Source: Symsagittifera roscoffensis (lineage: Eukaryota; Xenacoelomorpha; Acoela; Convolutidae). From it: a stretch of 64,000 nucleotides of DNA. Position 1 is the stretch's first letter. Each line of letters starts with the position of its first letter. The stretch is from the NCBI RefSeq assembly GCF_963678635.1, contig NC_087071.1:3425624-3489623 (forward strand), in the 5' to 3' direction. Shown here piece by piece: positions 22,140-33,825 of this stretch. The notes beneath the pieces are model-generated. The model searched no databases, was not told the DNA's origin, and saw only the letters and a program-made list of their open reading frames with translations. The translations under genes were made by a program, and so were the position numbers.

Positions 22140-25100
22140 TTCTTGCCGACGGTTCGTTGTCCTGGTTCATTGCCTGATCGTCCGTTAACTGAATCGGATG
22201 GTTTCGTGTGCAGTCACCGCACATTGAGTCTGACAGGAATCTGCAGTCACCGTGCAACCGGATCACATTCACATAAACAGGCAGCTTTGGATTTAAGTAC
22301 GTTTGACCAGTTTAAGCTGCTTAGTGATGATTGTTTTTATTTTCATGAGGTTTCTCAACGCCGTGTTTATTTCCGACCATGGTGTGCTTCAAATAGTGTA
22401 ATCTCAAGTAATGTATTGTCTCAAAGCCTTAACGCTCCGAGGCCTTTTTCTCCAAGGATATCGACTTTTCCTCGCGCGTTATTGTTAAGATTGAGTTGTT
22501 CAAGCTGTCTTTTGTTCGTTCGACACAACCCATTGCTCGATGGTCGATTCCTGTTTTAGTGTAAAATTTCTACACCTTCACTGTTACAACAGCTTCTCAC
22601 TTCCTTTGACATAAAATACTTTTTTGATCCACGTCAGTTTTCTTCAGCACCCCATGATTGTTCATATATGAGTTATGGAACCTTAGGATCTGATCCGAGT
22701 GTTTTGCTTTGCAGAACACCGCTGATGGCCAAATCGTGAATCTGTCTACTTTTTAGATTCTTTAAATATTAAAGGGCCACCCGAAATCTAAATGCTATAT
22801 TTAATTTGGCTCCCTTGGTCCCGGAAATATACATAGATCTTACCATGTACATATAGGTCTGAATTCATTACCCTTTGCAGTAAATTCCTACAGTTTTCCG
22901 CCATTACCGCGGTTTTCCGGTTAAAATAGGAAAACCAAATGTCTTTCACCGCTGTGAACATGTTTGATCTGCCATGGCGATAGTCGTGCAGTCTGTTGTT
23001 GATGACTTTGTGTAGAGTGGTGGGCGTAACAAGCATGTCGTCCATCCGTAGGACTTTATCATGTACATGGAAACCGTTGACAAACTGCGAGGAGTACCGA
23101 GTCATGTTGTGGACTTTCTGATGGATTTCCTTTTCGTCCTTTGCTTTTACCAACTCGTAGGTGGCTTTTAATTGCTGGTCTGAGGCGAATTGCAAACTAA
23201 TGAATTTGAGTTTAAACAATTCAGGGAGGACAGTGTTTTTCTGGACCTTACACAGTCGGGGGACTATAGACATTATACAGACTATAGACTTTATACAGGG
23301 GAACTGTAGATATTATTCACCGGAGAAACGTTTTCTCCATTGAGCCCCGAAGGAAGAAATAGGACGGTGTTCGTTTTCGTGCTATTTGTTTCCGTCGTAA
23401 TTACAGGCAGTTGGGTCTCTCCAGTTTTAATTTTCCACTTCATCATCTCCGCTGTCACTCGTATTGACACTCGGATTCTCTCTCACAATTTTTTCAAATT
23501 TTCGGAGTGTTTTCTTCATTGTTTCAGTTTTATGTTCGATTAAACTCTTGCTGCCGTCTTCTAAATCAATAATCGCTCCTACTGTTTTCGATTTTTTGCG
23601 CGTGAGCGTCGGTGTATGCAAATTGCTGACTTTTGATTGGTTGAGCGTCTATCGCATGCTATTTGTTTTTCCTATTTTTCACGCTCAATAGAGATACCAA
23701 CGCTTTATGGTGGGTAATAACTTAAAAAGTCCGTCCCAAAAATTAATTTAGAAAAAAATCGGCCCGCCATACTACCACCAGCAATTTCATATCATTTATT
23801 GAGTGCCGATTTCCGTCGTCATTTAAATAAAGCCATGAAATTGAGATTGACCGCCATCCTTTGAATTGTTCTAGCGCAGCTCCAAATGCGTTATGGCTTG
23901 AAACGCACGCTGTTCAAAAATCTTTGTGTACATCAAAAATTTTCATTTCCACAGTTTCGCCAGCTGGCAATCCAGATATTGATTGCCGCTTGGATTCCGT
24001 GTCCGGAAAAAAAAATTTTCTGCTGAGTAGCGGGCGTAACGGCGCTAAGGATTCAGCCAGCGCCGGCGTAAACTATGGATCAAAGTCAAATATGATTTGA
24101 GTTGTGACAGTGTGCGAGGCGGTTTCAATGTTCTGATCGGTTCAGTATTTCGGCCTTACCCCGATTTTGTGCCTGAGCTGATTTTGTGCCACTCACATTC
24201 TTTTTGCACGAATTTGCGTTTTGTCAACTTTAGTGACATATTCTATTCGTCTAAGTGTTCATAAGCTCCTCGATATTCGGCTTTTGCTATATATTTTATG
24301 CACTTGTTTATTTGGTTTACGAGCTTTCCGTGCAAATGGTACAGAACCGAAGTTTTTACCGTTATTACTATCGGAGAAACAAAGTTTTGATCCTAAGCGT
24401 GGTCGAGTTTTTCGATGCGCCCTTGGTGCAACAATTTATTAATCTCCCAAGTTACTTTCTTTTTTAATGTCATGGGGACTTGTCGACCTTTCTGCTGAAA
24501 AGGTGTTGTGTTTTTCAAAGTTTTGCCTGCACCGTATAGTTTTTGACTGTACCAACACGTGTAAAAAAGATTTGAGAACTGCTTACAAAAAATCCTGTCA
24601 CGGGTCCAACTTTTTGTCTCCCTCGGCATTCTCATCTTGTACTGCCATCACGTGCTCCTCCGGTGTCCAACTCAGCCAACCAGTCACGTCCAATTGTTGA
24701 TGAGCGGTCTCCTCCAATCACTTTGATGGATGCTGACGTCGGCCAGCCACTGGAAGCAAGGTTCACATTCATCGTTGCAAGTTGAGTGGATTGTTTCCGT
24801 AATCTCGGACTTCATGATCCTCCGCTGTTAAATAGCATAGTTTCGTTGCAGAGGAGCCTAGAAAATTCCGGAGCTCTCTGACTGTGAAGATCCGTATCGG
24901 GTTTCCGCTATCGATCCATTCGCTAGTACTTTTCCCGTTGATTACAATTGGTAGTTTTGCGCCTGCAACTCGTATTCGGCGCTCTTTTTCGATCTAATCG
25001 ACCTGACCAAATTGTAATTGACATAATCAGATGGGATATTATCTGTCGTCGTATTTCTACTGATCGAAGGGACCAGGTGGTTCCATTTGTCAAACTGAAA

Positions 25101-25140
25101 GAAAAACAGGCGAAGTGATCTTTTTCGGAAATGCATTATA
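22140..25140 (-). pseudogene. Degenerate Ty3/gypsy pol (PR-RT-RH-INT)
   Basis: Minus-strand pieces appear in gypsy order. Protease: WIDSGNPIRIFTV at 24918-24880 and an IGRDWL-type flap end near 24720. RT N-terminus: KGRQVPMTLKKKVTWEINKL at about 24500. RNase H: SHNAFGAALEQFKGWRSISI then SINDM (about 23905-23780). An integrase zinc-finger-like segment follows with HDYRH and a lone Cys where CxxC is expected (frame 22788-23273). The integrase core includes GIDHRAMGCVERTKDSLNNS (about 22545-22480) and LFEAHHGRK (about 22400). Most of RT between 23.9 and 24.4 kb is deleted or unreadable. Stops and frameshifts are throughout, so this is dead. The copia element sits immediately downstream and probably split it. 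Confidence 0.82.
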
Positions 25141-25476
25141 GCAGACTATGAAGCAATTTTTGGAAAACAAATGTGCATGCTAGCTCAGCGATTGATATGC
25201 TTACTATTCGGACACAAACCACTTAAACTATATTTGAATTATAAAAGATGACAAAGATAATCAGAAAAAAATATTTTTAGTTTTACTCAAGACTTTCAAT
25301 TAAATGATTAAAATATAACAAAAATACAAAAGGAAAACGCATTTAAAACCATAATTAACCAAAATTCTTGCCAAATGCTAATCATGTGTGGTATCAAGTT
25401 GCGTCAGTTTTATTGCTTAAAATTGTGAATTCTATGTGGGAAAAGAGGTAATTTTTTGGATGATTATTCTAATCGA

Positions 25477-25495
25477 GATTTTTTTTTGCTTTCAG
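25477..25495 (+). promoter_or_regulatory. Candidate 3' splice site upstream of the RING exon
   Basis: ATTTTTTTTTGCTTTCAG is a strong polypyrimidine-AG acceptor ending at 25495. It suggests an upstream exon, perhaps 5' UTR, for the RING/B-box gene. No matching donor was identified with confidence. Confidence 0.45.
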
Positions 25496-25562
25496 ACTGA
25501 TCTTCACGCTTGTGTCTGCTTACAATCCTAATCGACAATTGAAGTTTATCTATTTCGAAAAA

Positions 25563-25842
25563 ATGGAGTCTGCATCGGGAAATCAAACTAGCAGTTCATG
25601 TTCACAATCACCCCTCGAGTGTCCCGACTGTGGGATCAAACTGACAGGACAGGCCCCTGAACTACCTTGTGGACATTGCATCTGCATCATATGTGCCGAG
25701 AAGCTAGAGGAAAGTACAGAACAAAAGTGTCCGGTGCAACATTGTCGCAGTCATCAGACTAGCTTCGATGAGCGTATCCAGGTTTCAAACTTGCCAGTGA
25801 GGCCCATAATCGCCTTCATTATACCACCTCCTCCATATGAAG
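25563..25842 (+). CDS. RING/B-box (TRIM-like) protein, exon 1 with RING finger
   Basis: The start is the ATG at 25563 (AAAAATGG, strong Kozak). The frame is open further upstream to 25497 but has no earlier ATG. Residues C20, C23, C36, H38, C41, C44, C56 and C61 form a C3HC4 RING. The last pair is spaced by four residues rather than the usual two. RING fingers of this class bind E2 enzymes and make the protein a ubiquitin ligase. That is known for the family and inferred here. A Pro-rich segment follows. The coding sequence must leave the exon after one base of codon 94 to match exon 2. The only suitable site is a GC donor, AAG|GCAAGC, at 25842/25843. No GT donor in the needed phase was found. 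Confidence 0.72.
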
Positions 25843-26054
25843 GCAAGCTAATTTTTTGATAACTTCATAGGAGAGCTTGGAAAAAAATGATGGTTGACAA
25901 CAAAATTTTCAGTTACGACACAAATTGTATTTCGAAATTAGGATTTTTCCTTTCCAAATGCATTCTTCTAATATTCTCGCTCGAACATTCCAGACATCTT
26001 TGTTTTTATGGCGAGTTGATTGATGAGTTGGGTTACCCCACAGAGTAACTTCGG

Positions 26055-26170
26055 ATTAATTATACCGTTTAGATCAAACTTTGGGCCGAATAGTTGCGTG
26101 CAACTTCTAAACTCAATACTGATCTTAGTCTTTTATTTTTTCCTAAATCTCAATAGTTCCTAAGAAATAC
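26055..26170 (+). repeat. Hairpin repeat, degenerate copy 3
   Basis: The segment from TTTGGGCCGAATAGTTGCGT to AATACTGATCTTAGTC parallels 48365-48425, and part of the next 40 bp also aligns. The hairpin end is not seen here. Confidence 0.45.
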
Positions 26171-26926
26171 TGCAAAAGCGATAAGTTGGAGATCATTTTT
26201 ATTCGACGGTAACTGTATTTGATCCAAATCATCTTATTGACGAAACATCCCTTTTCTCAGAGTGATTTTACCGGAAGATTTCTGCTTTCAGAAGAGTCCA
26301 ATTTCAGTTTCAAGTGGATATCAAAACATGGATCATAAAAATACAAAAAAAAAGTTTCCACAAATTTTTCACAATGTCAAAAAAACCAATTTGAAATTCT
26401 TGATTTTTGTCTGTATTGATCGAATAAAATAAGCGAGCGGGCATACCAGCTGAATCATTTGAGACTTTGAAACATAATTTCCAGCAAGTAAACTAGTTTT
26501 TGGAGTTTTTTGTTCAATTTGACTATAATCTTTTGACTGACCAATATGCCTAAATTATTTTTTAAAGTCAGATCCTTTAATTAAACCAAGCAAAAAAACT
26601 GCACCAATTTGGAAAAAAAACATTCTAAACAATGAGGAGAGGATCTAGGATTATCTCGAGGGGAAGGGCAGTTAGTTCTTTTTTTTCTCAGATTTTTTCA
26701 ATCACGGTGTTTATTTGAAAAAATAAACTTTTTTTATTTTTTAAGACTGTGCTCGGAACATTCTGTGCTACTTGCACAGTAACCGGCTATCCTTGTTTGA
26801 TTTTTGTTTTGTTTGAATATATTGGTGGTTGAAATCTATGTTCATCTTAGTACCGCATTGAGTATGATCTGTTTCTGCCTTTGTGGATCTGATTTGGCAA
26901 CGGTGTACCTCAGCTGTTTCTACTTG

Positions 26927-27867
26927 CTCGGGTTGACCAAAAATGCTTATCATACAATTCTCATAATTGGGAAATTTCTTTTCATTCAATTCCATACGTA
27001 CACAAAAATGTACGAAATCTCTATAATCAACAATTTCACATAAATACAAATTGTATGATAGGTGTTTTTTCCATAAACCAAAAATTTGTTTTTTGTTTCT
27101 AAATTTATTTTCTGTAAAACTATGGGTTGTGTTTGCAGCCGAACATAAGTGACAAAGACCTTGGTAACTCAAAGCACCAAAAACTGGACGGTCTTCCATT
27201 TACGAAAACGACCTGAATTGTTTGCCAGCTGTCTTTCACAAATGATCTAACGAACTTTTAATTTTTGGCAAAATTTTTCAATGATGATTATTTTATCTAT
27301 TTTTTTTTCAAATATCAGACCTTGATCAAGGCATAAATTAACACGCCATACAAAAGAAATAGGAATTTACAGCGTTTTTGAAAAAAAAATTAAGAGAAAA
27401 GAGAAAAAAGCCAATTTTATTGTATCCAGGACTACGTTAAGCACACAAAAAATATATATTTTGCATGCAAAAAATTTTTTTGGAAAATGTATGTTTGCGT
27501 ACAAAATTATTCTATGTGGTGTTGAAAAAAAACTTATATTTTTGGGGCAAAAGTCCAAAATTACATGGAAAAAATTTTGTGACGCCACCAAAAAAATGCC
27601 AGTCCTACAACTTCCATATATGGAAATTATATGGTAAGCATTTTTAAAAAATGATAGTAAATCAGTTCTTTTTTTTCAGTCTGCTAGACTGTTCTCAAAA
27701 AGCCGCAGAAAGGGTTTAGTTTTTTCTTTTGTTTTTCAAAAAAGGATGAAAATTGTATGACAAGCATTTTCTCCATACACTAGATATGTGGAATTTTATG
27801 TATGATAATGATTTTGTTGTATGGAAATATATGATAAGCATTTTCGGTGGATGGATGTCAACCCGAG
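26927..27867. mobile_element. TA-flanked inverted-repeat element, copy 1 (941 bp)
   Basis: The ends are CTCGGGTTGAC...GTCAACCCGAG. Inside each end is AAAATGCTTATCATA. The right flank is TA, and the left flank TG is probably a mutated TA. Interior 27093-27400 matches the reverse complement of 39600-39910, and 27430-27650 resembles 28790-28985 in copy 2. The minus-strand frame 26768-27199 runs across the left end. It is not a supported gene, though a CHLC/CRLC-type Cys pair is shared with copy 3. Confidence 0.75.
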
Positions 27868-28273
27868 TAATAATTGAAGGTTTGGAGAAAATGAATTTTT
27901 TAAAAGTGTTTAGATGTTTTTGACGTATCATTTTGCTTATCTTGTTTCTCATATCTGCATTTACTGGTCTTTTTGTTGATAACTAGTGGTTTTGTGGTTT
28001 GGTCTGAAGAATCTTAAACTACTAAATCTAATGTTTCTCATTTGGGAATCATGATGATTTTATCGAATTGACTTCGCACATTGTTTATTCATGTTTTCTG
28101 TATCTTTTAATTTCAAATTTTTTTATATTGCTTGTTGTTTCGGGCTTCAATTTAAAACTTTTAGTGCCTATTTGCTTATTAAAAAGGAGTGTGATGGTCA
28201 ATTTTATTGGCGATTTTACTCAACTGCGAGTTTAAGGTCCTCATCAAAACTTTTGTCACTTTCCTAATTGATA

Positions 28274-29184
28274 CACGGGTTGACAAAAACGCTTATCATA
28301 CTATTTAGTATTATAAAAAATGCTTATCAAACTATTTCACACTTTTTCATGAAGCAAAAAAAAACTATGAAAACAGCATGATAGGCAATTTTTCCGTTCT
28401 ATGAAATTGTATGACAAGCATAAATGAAAATACCAAAAAATATTTGTTTTGAAATTTTGTGTTTCAACCGAAGCACTAACCTTTGACTTTTTGTCATAAG
28501 AAAACCCAGAGTGTATCTGGCAGTTACCACGCAGATAAACTGCATTTGTTGATTTTTGCCGCCTACGTTAATTTTTTTTACATTTTCACAGGGATTATAT
28601 ACCAAAAATGAAATTTTTTGTATATGCCTGGATAATTTTTGTTTTGAAAGTTTTGGTAGTTAAGAAAAAAAGGCCTGTTTTTTATCAAATTTATTTTTAT
28701 CTTAGGAAATGAAAAAACGAAATAATAATCGCTTGTACAAAAAAATACACTTTTTTGTGATTTTGGATTTTTTTGGTGAAAAAATCATCCTGGACTACCT
28801 TATTAGCACAAAACAAAAACAAATTTTGTACGCATTTTTTATCGCATAAATTTATATTTGAGCACAAAAACAAATTTTCAACCAAAAAAGGGATGAACAA
28901 TTTTTTACCTCAAATTTGTGTTTTGCTGATCAAAAAATGCAGGTCATACATTTTTTATATATGAAACTATTATGACAAGCATTTTTTTGACCAAAAGTAA
29001 AAGCATATTTTTATTGAGCAGAAAAATTCAAAAACGGAAATAGATCAAAAGTATTTCTCTAAAAACGTTTAGTACAGTTTTTAAATTTTGTATGTAAATC
29101 GTATGATAAGCATTTTTTCTATAGTCGCCATTTATGAAATTGTATGATTGTAGCTTTTTTCTTTTGAGGACGTGACCCCGGGTA
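28274..29184. mobile_element. TA-flanked inverted-repeat element, copy 2 (911 bp)
   Basis: The ends are CACGGGTTGAC on the left and, inverted, CCCGGGGTCAC on the right, with TA on both flanks. AAACGCTTATCATA and ATGATAAGCATTTTT lie inside. It is homologous to copy 1 over its right half. No ORF of substance. Confidence 0.68.
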
Positions 29185-29644
29185 GTCATGCATGAGAGAA
29201 GTGCATCAGCTTTTCCAACTGCTAATTAAATAATTATTTAACAAAAAACTAGTTTGATTTCTCTAATTTGATTTCTCACGTTGTTCATTTTTTTCAAATT
29301 TTTATTATTTTTTTTCAAATTTTTATCTAACGATTCATACTTTTTTCAAATTTCTTTTGTAATTTTCCCGTGTTTTCTTTAGTAAAATGAAAATATTTAT
29401 GCTGCTGTGCTTTAAAAAACTATCTTGGGTGTTTTCTAGTTAAAATGTTTTATGTTGTGTGCAAATTGTTTACATGTTTGTGGAATAAGTATGCTTGTCG
29501 CCTGGTTTTCCTAACTTTGTAAAAAATTTACAAAATTGGTTTCTGAAATTGTTCATTGGATAACGCATAATTATCTTTTTGACGGGATAATTTTTGCTGC
29601 TGGGTTTATTATTTTTCTGAGACAATTCCCTTCAAGTTAAAATC

Positions 29645-30490
29645 CCCACGCCTCCAGCATCTAAGTCAATTGTTCATTCTGTCATTGGATTCCACAATCA
29701 AATGATCACTACACAAAGATCCGACATGTTATTTTTTGTCAGTAGATTCGGTGGACAAACGTGTTCTGGCCGTTGAAACGGATTCCATTAGATGTCGCTG
29801 GATTTCAATAATTTTCAGTGGTTTCCGCGGTCATTTTACTCTTTTAATCACCGGAATCCACTGTTTTTCAGTGGATTCTGCAGCCAATTTTTCTTTCTGT
29901 TCGACAAGCGGAAGTTGAATTGATGCACCAAGTATCGGACCCATTTTTCGTTAACCGATTTATATATGTGGAATAAACCTATCCCCTTCAAGTTTGAGTA
30001 CATTTCTGTTCAATTTAAAATTTAGAAGACAAATTATATCAGCATATGAGACAAGAGGGGGGCTTACCCCTCAGTAAATAAGACTAATGTCGCAAATGCT
30101 GGGGGGTAATCATGAATAGGCTTTTCTCATTAGTGAAAAAGGGGGATAAAACTAAAGCGAAATAAATTCAAAATGCAGATGATACGTTGATTACACAATT
30201 TATGAATCAAGTAATAAAAAATGGGTCCGATACATGTAATTCTGGCATCAAGTGACAGAAAGAAAATTGGCTGGTGAACCCACTAACAAACAGTGGAACC
30301 CACTGACAAAAAGTATAAACTGACCGCGGAATTCACTGACAAATGGTGGAATCCAGCTACTTTTAATGAAATCAATTTCGATGAACAAAATACGTTTGTC
30401 CGCGGAACCACTGACAGCAACTAACTTGTCGGCATTTTGTGCAGGGATCATTTGATTATGGAACCCACTGACAAAAGTCTTAAAAATATA
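29645..30490. repeat. Long fold-back (arms about 280-310 bp)
   Basis: The reverse complement of 29645-29957 aligns with 30218-30487 nearly throughout. Landmarks are AAAAATGGGTCCGATAC, CAGAAAGAAA-ATTGGCTG, TGACCGCGGAA, ACGTTTGTCCRCSGAA and GATCATTTGATT-TGGAA. The loop is about 260 bp and contains a G-rich palindrome (GGGGGGCTTACCCCTC). Within the arms a degenerate GGAACCCACTGACAAAAAGT word recurs. It lies in the intron of the RING/B-box gene and would make a long hairpin in its pre-mRNA. Confidence 0.85.
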
Positions 30491-30982
30491 CAAAAAATGA
30501 GTCCATTGAATTCAGACACTTGAAAGCACAAAACTGTGCTCAGTTAAAAAAAACGAGCTTGGCATCGTAATATTGAATACAAAACAACGCTATGATCACC
30601 AATATTGAATATGAGTCAAAATCTTGTATAGTTTTCTAAATAATTTCAAGAATTCTTGTCTGGAACTTTGCTAAATCGGATACGACGGAGCTGGTAGTTG
30701 TTAGTTGATAATGAGGATGTTTAAAAGCCACCTTGATCGATAAATGCTTATTGCTGTACAGTGTGGTCAAAATTTTTAAGCCACAACAGAAATCAAAAGA
30801 TACGTAAGAGTCTGTTCCAAATGGATCGACAGCGGCTCTTCTAAGACACAGAATAGCGCGTCGAGAAAGATTTTGCGTAATAGTTAACAAAGAAAAAACT
30901 CGCAGTTACTCATATGCTTTTTCTTGTAATTTTTGGCTAAGTTCGAGATTTCTTTATATCGTAGAAATGATTTTTTTTTCAG

Positions 30983-32679
30983 AAAGGACGGAAACTCCAT
31001 CTGTGAACTTCTGCGAAAAACACCCTGGCAAAGCAGTGCGATTCTACTGCAACCCATGCTCCAGGGCAATTTGCGAAGTTTGCTGGGAACAAGATCATAA
31101 AGACTGGAAATCTCACGGAGTCACGACCTTGAGCGTTTACTTAGAGCCACAGCTGAGAATCCAGTCACGTATCTCAGATTACAGAGAAGATTGTGAGAGG
31201 CTACGTGACTTTTTAAAAGAGTGGGAGACGGTTGTGACTCAAATTGGAACAGTCGAGCGGAAACGGGAAGCCATCCTGAGAAGCGAATCCACGCGTGCTA
31301 TCGAGGAAGTTTCAATTTATGTGCGAAATTCACTGAAATGTCAGATGGCTGATATTCAGAAGTTCAAGGCTAAATTACTTGATCAATTCGGTAAAATTGA
31401 GCGTTCGTTTGAAGACATATTCGGCGACACAGTGGCGACTCATGAGGATGATAGGAGTTCTAGCTCTGCGGTCGGTGGACCAGCGCAGCTGATTGCAGAG
31501 GGTGGAATTGGGGCGTCAGCTAGTGATAGTAGGCCAAGTGGAGCTGATGGGTGGAGTAACGTTGGAAGTAGCAGTTCAGAAGGAGGGATAAGTGTAGGAG
31601 TGGGTGAGAATGTGGGGGGAGGGGCTGTAGAAAAGAAAGACGAGAGGAAGGAGAGAGTGTTGGTTGGAGTGAAAGAAACAGGGAAGCTGAATGGGAAAAT
31701 TTGGTGTGAGAAGGCAGTATATAATTGGGAGACAAGAGAAGTGATGTGTTTCAGCTGGTTAGAAGGAGGTGTGATTAGTGTAATTGGTGTGAACGAGGCC
31801 AATGACAAGTTGGAACTGAAGAGGACGATGGAGTGGAAGATCAGGGGAAGCAACGATTATTTGTGGGACATTTGTATGGACGAAGTAAACAACACTATGT
31901 ATGGAGTGGTTAGACAGAAGAAACGATATGTGATGAGTGTGGAGGAGTTGGACCAGTGCAGTCTGAAGAAGAAAGGCAGCAGCAACACTGAGTTAGACAC
32001 AAGAGGACTCAATGGGGAGAAAATATCTTGGTTCTTGGTATCAAAGAGAGACACAATCGCATTGGCAGTTTTTGATTATAGATGTAGGTTTGGTAATTTT
32101 AAGTGGGATAGTGTGGCCATTTACAGAAATAGAGTGAGAAGAGTCCACACTCTGTCACATCTGAACATTAAACTGAAGGAAGGTTTGTATTGGAGTGGTT
32201 GTGTGTTGGTCAATGAGACCACTCTCCTTCTCAGTTGTGGAAATGATTCAAATAAAGTGGCAGTGGTCTCATTGCCACCACAATCACTTCACAATCAAAC
32301 ATCTTCTTCTTCGTCTTCACCCTCCTCTTCTGCAGACAGTACAGCGAATGTGAAGTATGTGATACTCACTGGAGTGGATCGTGTATTCTCCCTTGTTTGG
32401 ATACCATTTGGACAACCACTTGAAGGATATCTATGGGTGGGGGATTATAATATTGAACACACACGTGTGTACAAAGTAGACCTCGAGACAGACTTGAAGA
32501 ATGTGGAAACTGGACATGAGACACAACTACAAGTGCATAAAATGTCACCCCTAGAGAAAAAACTCACTCCATTGTGTTCTACTGATGACTCAACCCTTTT
32601 TGCACTCAGTGGAGATATAATTGAAGGTCGACCAGTACTACTCAAATTGGACTTCAATCCACATGAATCTGGATATTAA
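30983..32679 (+). CDS. RING/B-box (TRIM-like) protein, exon 2: B-box, coiled coil, unknown C-terminal domain
   Basis: Continues exon 1 in frame to give 658 residues. C104, H107, C116, C119, C124, C127, H132 and H138 form a B-box type 2 zinc finger. A charged helical segment (about 150-245) follows, with heptad-like spacing suited to the antiparallel coiled coil of TRIM proteins. A Gly/Ser-rich disordered linker (about 255-320) comes next. The last 340 residues are hydrophobic/Trp-rich alternating segments with a Ser-rich insert. They may be a beta-propeller-like domain, but I do not recognise NHL or SPRY motifs. RING, B-box and coiled coil together support a ubiquitin-ligase role. The frame is intact and codon use is less AT-rich than the flanks. 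An intron-less alternative starting at the ATG at 30967 would lack RING. Confidence 0.85.
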
Positions 32680-33459
32680 TCACTTTGATACCAATGTATA
32701 GCTCAAATAATTCATCTCAACACTTATACATTAGTAGTATTTTTCGCAGCTAGACAGCGCGGGAGGGAGGGGGGGGGTTAGGTAGACTTCCTTGTATCAA
32801 GATAGGGTAGACGGTTTCAACCCTATGTATCAAGTAGTATATGTTGGAGCCAAATCGCCGGGGGGGGGGGGGTGGATTGAAGTCGGTGATGATTCCCTTA
32901 AAGTGTGTCGAAAAGTTGTTGGTTAAAATGGAAAAATATAATTTTTTATACAATGTCAAACATCAAGCGTGAGACTACGAAATTAAAATGAACTAGCTTG
33001 TCTTCATTCGTTTTGGAACGATTTTGTAGTGATGAATATTTTTCTTTTCGTGAACAGTTTCCATTAATATGCATCAGACTGTTAAATGAGCAGTATAATT
33101 AGACTCGTTTCCGAGTCAGGGTAGCGTAGTCGTGTCGCAAAGGATCGATGTCCGCAGTGCGCAAGTAATTGTGCGCATATCATTTTGAATACAAAAAACT
33201 CCACAAACAACTCCAAATCCCGTGAAAGGCGGAATTATGTCCGTATCATCTTTCCACACCCCACAAACTGAGCGGAATCATCTTCTCACACGCCCTTTGA
33301 AGTAATTTGTGGTAGATTTTGCCTTAATACCGAACTATTAAAACAGGACTGCTCGTATGCTCGAGCCCTGAATGTTCCGTTTGCCTTTTAAGGTGTATGG
33401 AGCGGCAGTAAGATGATAAAATTACAAGTTAGTAGTATATGTCGGGGCAGTACAGCCCG
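32680..33459. other. 3' flank of the RING/B-box gene
   Basis: No gene. ATTAAA at 32982 is a possible polyadenylation signal; no AATAAA lies in the first 300 bp. G-rich runs occur at 32761-32778 and 32860-32873, each near TGTATCAAG-type words also seen in the next repeat region. Confidence 0.4.
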
Positions 33460-33740
33460 GGCCTGAAAACCCCCATGTATTAACATAGGTTTTAGACAAT
33501 CCGGTCTTCACCCTACGTAATAAAATAGGGAATAGGTTTCCCAATGTAATAAGATAGGGAATAGGTTTCCCAAAGTATTAATATACCAAGTTTCAGATGG
33601 TAAGTCTTTTTCGGAGCCCTATTTTTCCATGTATCAGGATAATGTATAGATTTCCCTGTGTATAAAAATTAGTAAAAGAAATTCATTGTATTAAGATAAG
33701 GAATAGCTTTCTCAATGTTTTAAGTTTATAGGTTTCACAG
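33460..33740 (+). repeat. Degenerate tandem repeat, unit about 27-33 bp
   Basis: Successive units of the type TGTAATAAGATAGGGAATAG followed by GTTTCCCA. About seven units are recognisable with increasing decay to the right. Single related units occur near 32795 and 41300. Confidence 0.65.
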
Positions 33741-33825
33741 TTTGAGATGGTAAAATGGTAAATTTTGAGAAAAATTTGGGTTTCAAAAAATTTTTGGCGC
33801 CCGATTTACCGATACAGCAATGTTT

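Larger units (their letters stand above)
25843..30982 (+). other. Predicted 5.1 kb GC-AG intron of the RING/B-box gene
   Basis: The donor is GCAAGC at 25843 and the acceptor is TTTTTTTTTCAG ending at 30982; both ends are phase 1. The intron holds a degenerate hairpin-repeat copy (about 26055-26170), two TA-flanked inverted-repeat elements, and a long fold-back (29645-30490). The remaining sequence shows no supported exon, though a small one could be missed. Confidence 0.55.

Noticed and set aside
23427-23621. 64-codon minus frame as an independent gene
   Set aside because: It lies between RNase H and integrase of the decayed gypsy pol and reads like their linker.
26768-27199. 143-codon minus ORF with Cys pairs, considered as a piggyBac-type C-terminal zinc domain
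   Set aside because: It crosses the left end of a TA-flanked element, flanks are TA rather than TTAA, and the Cys pattern is too short to assign.
31440-31853. 137-codon antisense ORF over the RING/B-box gene
   Set aside because: It mirrors the Gly/Ser linker of an intact sense gene; Ser/Pro/Leu content is the expected shadow.
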